Assembly (NCBI RefSeq): GCF_000237995.1
Contig: NC_016605.1
Location: forward strand, 558,001 to 622,000
Length of the DNA stretch: 64,000 nucleotides
Direction: 5' to 3'
From: Pediococcus claussenii ATCC BAA-344
Lineage (GTDB): Bacteria; Bacillota; Bacilli; Lactobacillales; Lactobacillaceae
Part shown: piece by piece, positions 60,631 to 64,000 of the stretch
Position numbering within the stretch: the stretch's first letter is position 1
Layout: each line of letters starts with the position of its first letter
The notes under the pieces: model-generated
Databases searched by the model: none
The model's input: the letters and a program-made list of their open reading frames with translations, nothing else
What the model was told of the DNA's origin: nothing
Made by a program: the position numbers and the translations under genes

Positions 60631-61500
60631 ATGAGTATTTTAATTGCCTTAGTACCCGCAATTATGTGGGGGAGTATCGGCCTTGTTAGTGGTCGATTAG
60701 GAGGAAGTGCGCCTCAACAAACAATGGGGATGACAATGGGTGCGGTTGTATTTGCTCTTGTCACATTAGTAATTTATCACCCAACTCTGGATGGTAAGAT
60801 TTGGATTGCAGGTTTGATTTCAGGATTGTTTTGGGCCGTTGGTCAGTTTAACCAATTCACTTCTATGAAACATATTGGGGTCTCAAAGACTGTGCCAATC
60901 TCAACTGGACTTCAGTTAGCTGGGAACGCCTTAGCGGGAGTTTTGATTTGGCATGAGTGGACATCCGGTCATATGATCGTTGTTGGAACAATTGCTGTAA
61001 TTGCTTTGATCATTGGTGCGGTATTTACATCATTGAGAGATAAGACCGATACAGCTGCTCAGAATAAAAATGAGAATATGTCAGCAGGAATTAGAGCATT
61101 AGCAATTTCAACTTTTGGTTACATTGGGTATACTTTGGTAGTGCGTTTTGCCAATGTTGACGCTAAAGCTATTATTTTTCCACAGGCGATTGGTATGTTG
61201 ATTGGTGCTTTCTTGTTTGTCCTTGCTTCAAAGGAACAGTCTCAGATTCTAAAACGTCCAACGTTTATGAATATTATTACTGGCTTAATTTGGGGAATTG
61301 GAAATATTTTCATGTTCATGGCGATTCCGGAGGTTGGACTAGCAATTAGTTATTCTCTAGCTCAAGCCGGTATTGTTATCTCAACATTTGGTAGTATTTG
61401 GCTATTAGGGGAGCACAAAACGCATCGTGAAATGCAGTATGTAATTCTCGGATCGGTCCTAATTATTGTTGGATCAACATTGCTAGCAACTTTAAAGTAA
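60631..61500 (+). CDS. GRP-family sugar transporter (GlcU/RbsU type)
   Basis: A 289-residue protein with ten membrane helices, of the glucose/ribose permease (GRP) family: LVPAIMWGSIGLVSGRLGGS, FWAVGQFNQFTSMKHIGVSK, TGLQLAGNALAGVLIWHEW and GLIWGIGNIFMFMAIPEVGL are typical. Members import glucose or ribose with protons. RbsU and GlcU cannot be separated here, and no rbs genes are adjacent. The ATG at 60631 has an AGGAGAATTGATT leader. Confidence 0.87.
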   Translation: MSILIALVPAIMWGSIGLVSGRLGGSAPQQTMGMTMGAVVFALVTLVIYHPTLDGKIWIAGLISGLFWAVGQFNQFTSMKHIGVSKTVPISTGLQLAGNALAGVLIWHEWTSGHMIVVGTIAVIALIIGAVFTSLRDKTDTAAQNKNENMSAGIRALAISTFGYIGYTLVVRFANVDAKAIIFPQAIGMLIGAFLFVLASKEQSQILKRPTFMNIITGLIWGIGNIFMFMAIPEVGLAISYSLAQAGIVISTFGSIWLLGEHKTHREMQYVILGSVLIIVGSTLLATLK

Positions 61501-61582
61501 TTTCAATAAATATTATTAATTAATCGTACCTCGTTGTATATAAAATAGTTGTGTAATAAGTTCTAGAAGATAAATAACAATT

Positions 61583-61619
61583 AAGGTTTTAATCATAAAA
61601 TGATTAAAACCTTTTTTTG
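61583..61619 (+). terminator. Terminator of the sugar transporter
   Basis: aaggttttaatca pairs with tgattaaaacctt around TAAAA, followed by a T run. Confidence 0.9.
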
Positions 61620-62020
61620 AAGCTATAATTGATGAACGTTTTTTTGTATAGGACTATTATTGTACGGATGTGCAGATTACGGCATTTTTCTATATAGGGG
61701 CGCCTAAGAACAGTTTGATCTTGATTTGGCGGGGATATTAAGTACAACTTACTTGTGCTTTTGGAGATGGTTTGCACGGTTTTTAAACATAAGAGGATAG
61801 TTAAACAATTATTTAAAAATAAAACGATATTATATCTTGGTGTAGTTCTGTAAGCAGAAAAAAATTCAGCGTATTGAACTATTTTTCGCTGTTGGATCAG
61901 CTTAGATAAGTTAAATTATTACCGCACTTACTTAGGTTTTGTTATATAATTAGGTCCATCATGGTGTCAACAATTAGCGAGGTGTATAAAGCATAAAACA
62001 GCTCGTGTTATACTAATTTA
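61620..62020. other. 401-nt intergenic region, nothing recognised
   Basis: AT-rich, without a supported frame. No tRNA, riboswitch or repeat was recognised. It may hold a leader for neither neighbour, because both genes that flank it point in or away with their own signals. Confidence 0.45.
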
Positions 62021-62209
62021 TTATTTGAGCAACATACTCGAAATAAGATATATGAGATTAGAGAGCACGATAATAAAGAAGAAAAGCCCGATAATTGTTT
62101 CCAGTGGATGCTTTTTCTTAGGAGCTACCTTTTTAGGCTTGTTTTTTTTCTCTACATCGATTCTCTGTTTGATGTCTTTTTGGAGTGGGTCTTTATCAGC
62201 ATTCTTCAT
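62021..62209 (-). CDS. Small membrane protein, 62 aa
   Basis: A strongly basic N-terminal half (KKNKPKKVAPKKKHP) followed by one hydrophobic segment (LETIIGLFFFIIVLSNLIYL) near the C terminus. It resembles the general form of small single-pass proteins such as SecE, or Asp4/Asp5 of accessory Sec systems, but no motif proves that. It is divergent from secA2, 80 nt between starts. The ribosome binding site is weak, so the gene is probable rather than certain. Confidence 0.55.
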   Translation of the reverse strand: MKNADKDPLQKDIKQRIDVEKKNKPKKVAPKKKHPLETIIGLFFFIIVLSNLIYLISSMLLK

Positions 62210-62289
62210 AATAGCTAATCATATAATGTAGCAATTTAAAATGTCAATTAATGATGACTAATTCATAAAAAAAGTAGGTGTCACATACA

Positions 62290-64000
62290 GTGCAATTTGA
62301 TTTAAACGACTTTAAATTACGAAGATTTCGTAAGATTACCAAGCAAATTATTGATCTAGATGGTGAATATCAAAAGCTTTCAGATAACCAATTGCGTGAT
62401 AAAACGGCATCGTTACGCAAACGATTTGCAGATGGGGAGACGCTAGATAGTTTGCTGGTGGAGGCATATGCTACTGTTCGAGAGGCGGATTTCAGAGTAC
62501 TATCGATGCGCCCCTTTGATGTACAAGTTTTAGGTGCTGTTGTGCTATTCTTTGGAAATGTCGCCGAAATGAAAACTGGCGAAGGTAAAACATTAACTGC
62601 AACGATGCCAATGTATTTGAATGGCCTTCGAGGACCAGGGAATTTTTTGGTGACGGCAAATGAGTATTTGGCGAACCGTGATGCGGATGAAATTGGTAAG
62701 GTGTATGAATGGCTAGGACTTACCGTTGCGTCGGGGGTGCCAGAAGATGATAAAACTGATAAAAAGGCAATTTATAAAAACGATATTGTCTATACAACTA
62801 ACAGCGAACTTGGATTTCAATACTTAATGGATAATCTGGTGGATGAATCAAGCGATAAGGCAATCCAAAGGCTGGATTACGCACTGGTAGATGAGGTTGA
62901 TTCAGTATTGCTAGATTTGGCACAAACCCCCTTAATTATTTCTGGGGCGCCCCGCGTTCAATCTAACTTGTTTACTTCAACTGATCGCATTGTGAAGAAC
63001 CTTGAAGAAGATGTCGACTTTGAAATGAGTGAGGATACTAAAAACGTCTGGTTTACCGAAACCGGAATTAAAAATATTGAACGTTACTTGGGAATTAAAG
63101 GGTTGATTCAGCGGAAATGGAGTGATCTATACCGGCATCTCGTCATCGCTTTAAGGGCGAATCATTTGTTGAAGAAAAATATCGACTATGTAATTGAAAA
63201 TGGCGAAGTACTGCTGCTCGATGCTGAAAATGGTCGTGAATTAACTGGAATGAAACTTGAAGCAGGTATGCACCAGGCTCTTGAAGCTAAGGAAAATGTA
63301 AAAATAACTGCTCAAACCCGTGCAATGGCGTCAGTTACTCTACAAAATTTTTTCAACATGTTCAAAAGAATTTCCGGAATGACTGGGACGGCGACTTCCG
63401 CTACGAGAGAATTTATGGACGTCTACCATTTACCAGTATTAAAGATTCCAACTCATAAACCGAATCAACGGATTGATCATGTCGATGAAGTTTACGTTGA
63501 TATGGAAGAAAAATTAACGGCAACGCTCGATATGATTGAAAAAGCACACAATATTAAACGCCCAGTCTTGATTGAAACTGGTTCAGTTTCGCTATCACGT
63601 TTATTTTCACGAGCATTACTGTCTCGGGGCATTGTGCATAATGTGTTAAATGCACAAAGCGCGTCGAAAGAGGCTTTAATTGTTGCTGATGCGGGACAAC
63701 CGGGTGCCGTGACGGTTGCAACTTCGATGGCGGGCCGGGGAACGGATATTAAGCTGGGTCCGGGTGTTGCCCAAAAGGGTGGATTATTGGTTATTGGCAC
63801 GGAACGAATGGATAATAAACGTGTTGATAACCAGTTACGCGGAAGGGCTGGACGCCAAGGTGATCCTGGCGAAAGCATCTTTTTAGTTTCGCTGGATGAC
63901 AAGGTGGTAATTGAAAATGGCCCTGACTGGGTTGAAAAAGAGCGGTTGCGTCTTGAAGAGGATGAAAAAGAAGGACGCCGAAAGGCTGGATCCACAATTA
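62290..64000 (+). CDS. secA2: Accessory Sec ATPase SecA2, 3'-truncated by window edge
   Basis: The frame starts with GTG 62290 (GTAGGTG site upstream) and runs open to the window end, 570 codons. It is a SecA-type motor: EMKTGEGKTLTATMPMYLNG (Walker A), DYALVDEVDSVLLD (DEVD, Walker B), RISGMTGTATSATREFMDVY, VATSMAGRGTDIKLGPGV and NQLRGRAGRQGDPGES. The N terminus lacks the standard SecA1 start, and GNFLVTANEYLANRDADEIG matches the SecA2 group that exports serine-rich glycoproteins. The other accessory sec genes would lie beyond the window. Confidence 0.92.
   Translation, partial: MQFDLNDFKLRRFRKITKQIIDLDGEYQKLSDNQLRDKTASLRKRFADGETLDSLLVEAYATVREADFRVLSMRPFDVQVLGAVVLFFGNVAEMKTGEGKTLTATMPMYLNGLRGPGNFLVTANEYLANRDADEIGKVYEWLGLTVASGVPEDDKTDKKAIYKNDIVYTTNSELGFQYLMDNLVDESSDKAIQRLDYALVDEVDSVLLDLAQTPLIISGAPRVQSNLFTSTDRIVKNLEEDVDFEMSEDTKNVWFTETGIKNIERYLGIKGLIQRKWSDLYRHLVIALRANHLLKKNIDYVIENGEVLLLDAENGRELTGMKLEAGMHQALEAKENVKITAQTRAMASVTLQNFFNMFKRISGMTGTATSATREFMDVYHLPVLKIPTHKPNQRIDHVDEVYVDMEEKLTATLDMIEKAHNIKRPVLIETGSVSLSRLFSRALLSRGIVHNVLNAQSASKEALIVADAGQPGAVTVATSMAGRGTDIKLGPGVAQKGGLLVIGTERMDNKRVDNQLRGRAGRQGDPGESIFLVSLDDKVVIENGPDWVEKERLRLEEDEKEGRRKAGSTI

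Noticed and set aside
63492-63995. Leftward 167-residue frame opposite secA2
   Set aside because: It is a shadow of the secA2 coding sequence with a Ser/Arg/Pro-rich nonsense composition.

Overview
The window is a low-GC Gram-positive chromosome segment, most likely from Lactobacillaceae. Evidence: a decoded tmRNA tag of AKNNNNSYALAA, the eno/secG/rnr/smpB order, a cdaA-cdaR-glmM-glmS cluster, oleate hydratase, an accessory SecA2, and AGGAGG-type ribosome binding sites throughout. I could not fix the species.

Layout. 1-5 kb: 3' part of eno, an unknown gene behind a strong promoter, then secG-rnr-smpB. 5-9.8 kb: a gluconate operon (gntP, gntK, short 6-phosphogluconate dehydrogenase) on the minus strand, divergent from an RpiR-type regulator. 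9.9-16.2 kb: amino acid permease, a three-unit 95-bp structured repeat array, acetyltransferases, a HAD phosphatase, ung, tsaE and a DEDDh exonuclease. 16.2-23.4 kb: cell-wall precursor genes (murB, cdaA-cdaR-glmM, glmS), which tie c-di-AMP synthesis to UDP-GlcNAc supply. 23.6-31.8 kb: two unknown genes, ArsR regulator plus oleate hydratase, a lipoprotein polysaccharide deacetylase, a GGDEF/EAL pair (c-di-GMP turnover), a 2-hydroxyacid dehydrogenase and a LicD protein.

32.1-46.6 kb: ssrA (tmRNA) carries a 14.1-kb integrated element bounded by 71-bp direct repeats (70/71 identical). It encodes a tyrosine integrase, a CI-like repressor without a recognisable self-cleavage domain, two small HTH proteins, a prim-pol protein, an SF3 primase/helicase followed by an iteron-bearing candidate origin, an ArpU-like activator, and a head/packaging set: head-tail adaptor, HNH nuclease, TerS, TerL, portal, a protease-capsid fusion and a connector. 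There are no tail, holin or lysin genes. This is the gene set of a capsid-forming phage-inducible chromosomal island (cf-PICI), a satellite that builds its own capsid and borrows tails. At its right end, in a stretch with no long gene, I find what looks like an undescribed type I toxin-antitoxin locus: a 34-residue hydrophobic peptide with a hairpin-sequestered ribosome binding site, and a divergent small RNA carrying a second copy of the toxin start region, so that the two RNAs can pair in trans.

46.8-64 kb: a large membrane protein, a MerR/aldo-keto reductase deletion scar, a UbiA prenyltransferase, two iron-type alcohol dehydrogenases, a FetAB-like metal exporter, a LysM cell-wall protein, a two-component system, a 147-bp structured inverted repeat, class II aldolase, a GRP-family sugar transporter, a small membrane protein and the 5' part of secA2, which runs off the window. 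All assignments come from reading the sequence; no database search was run.
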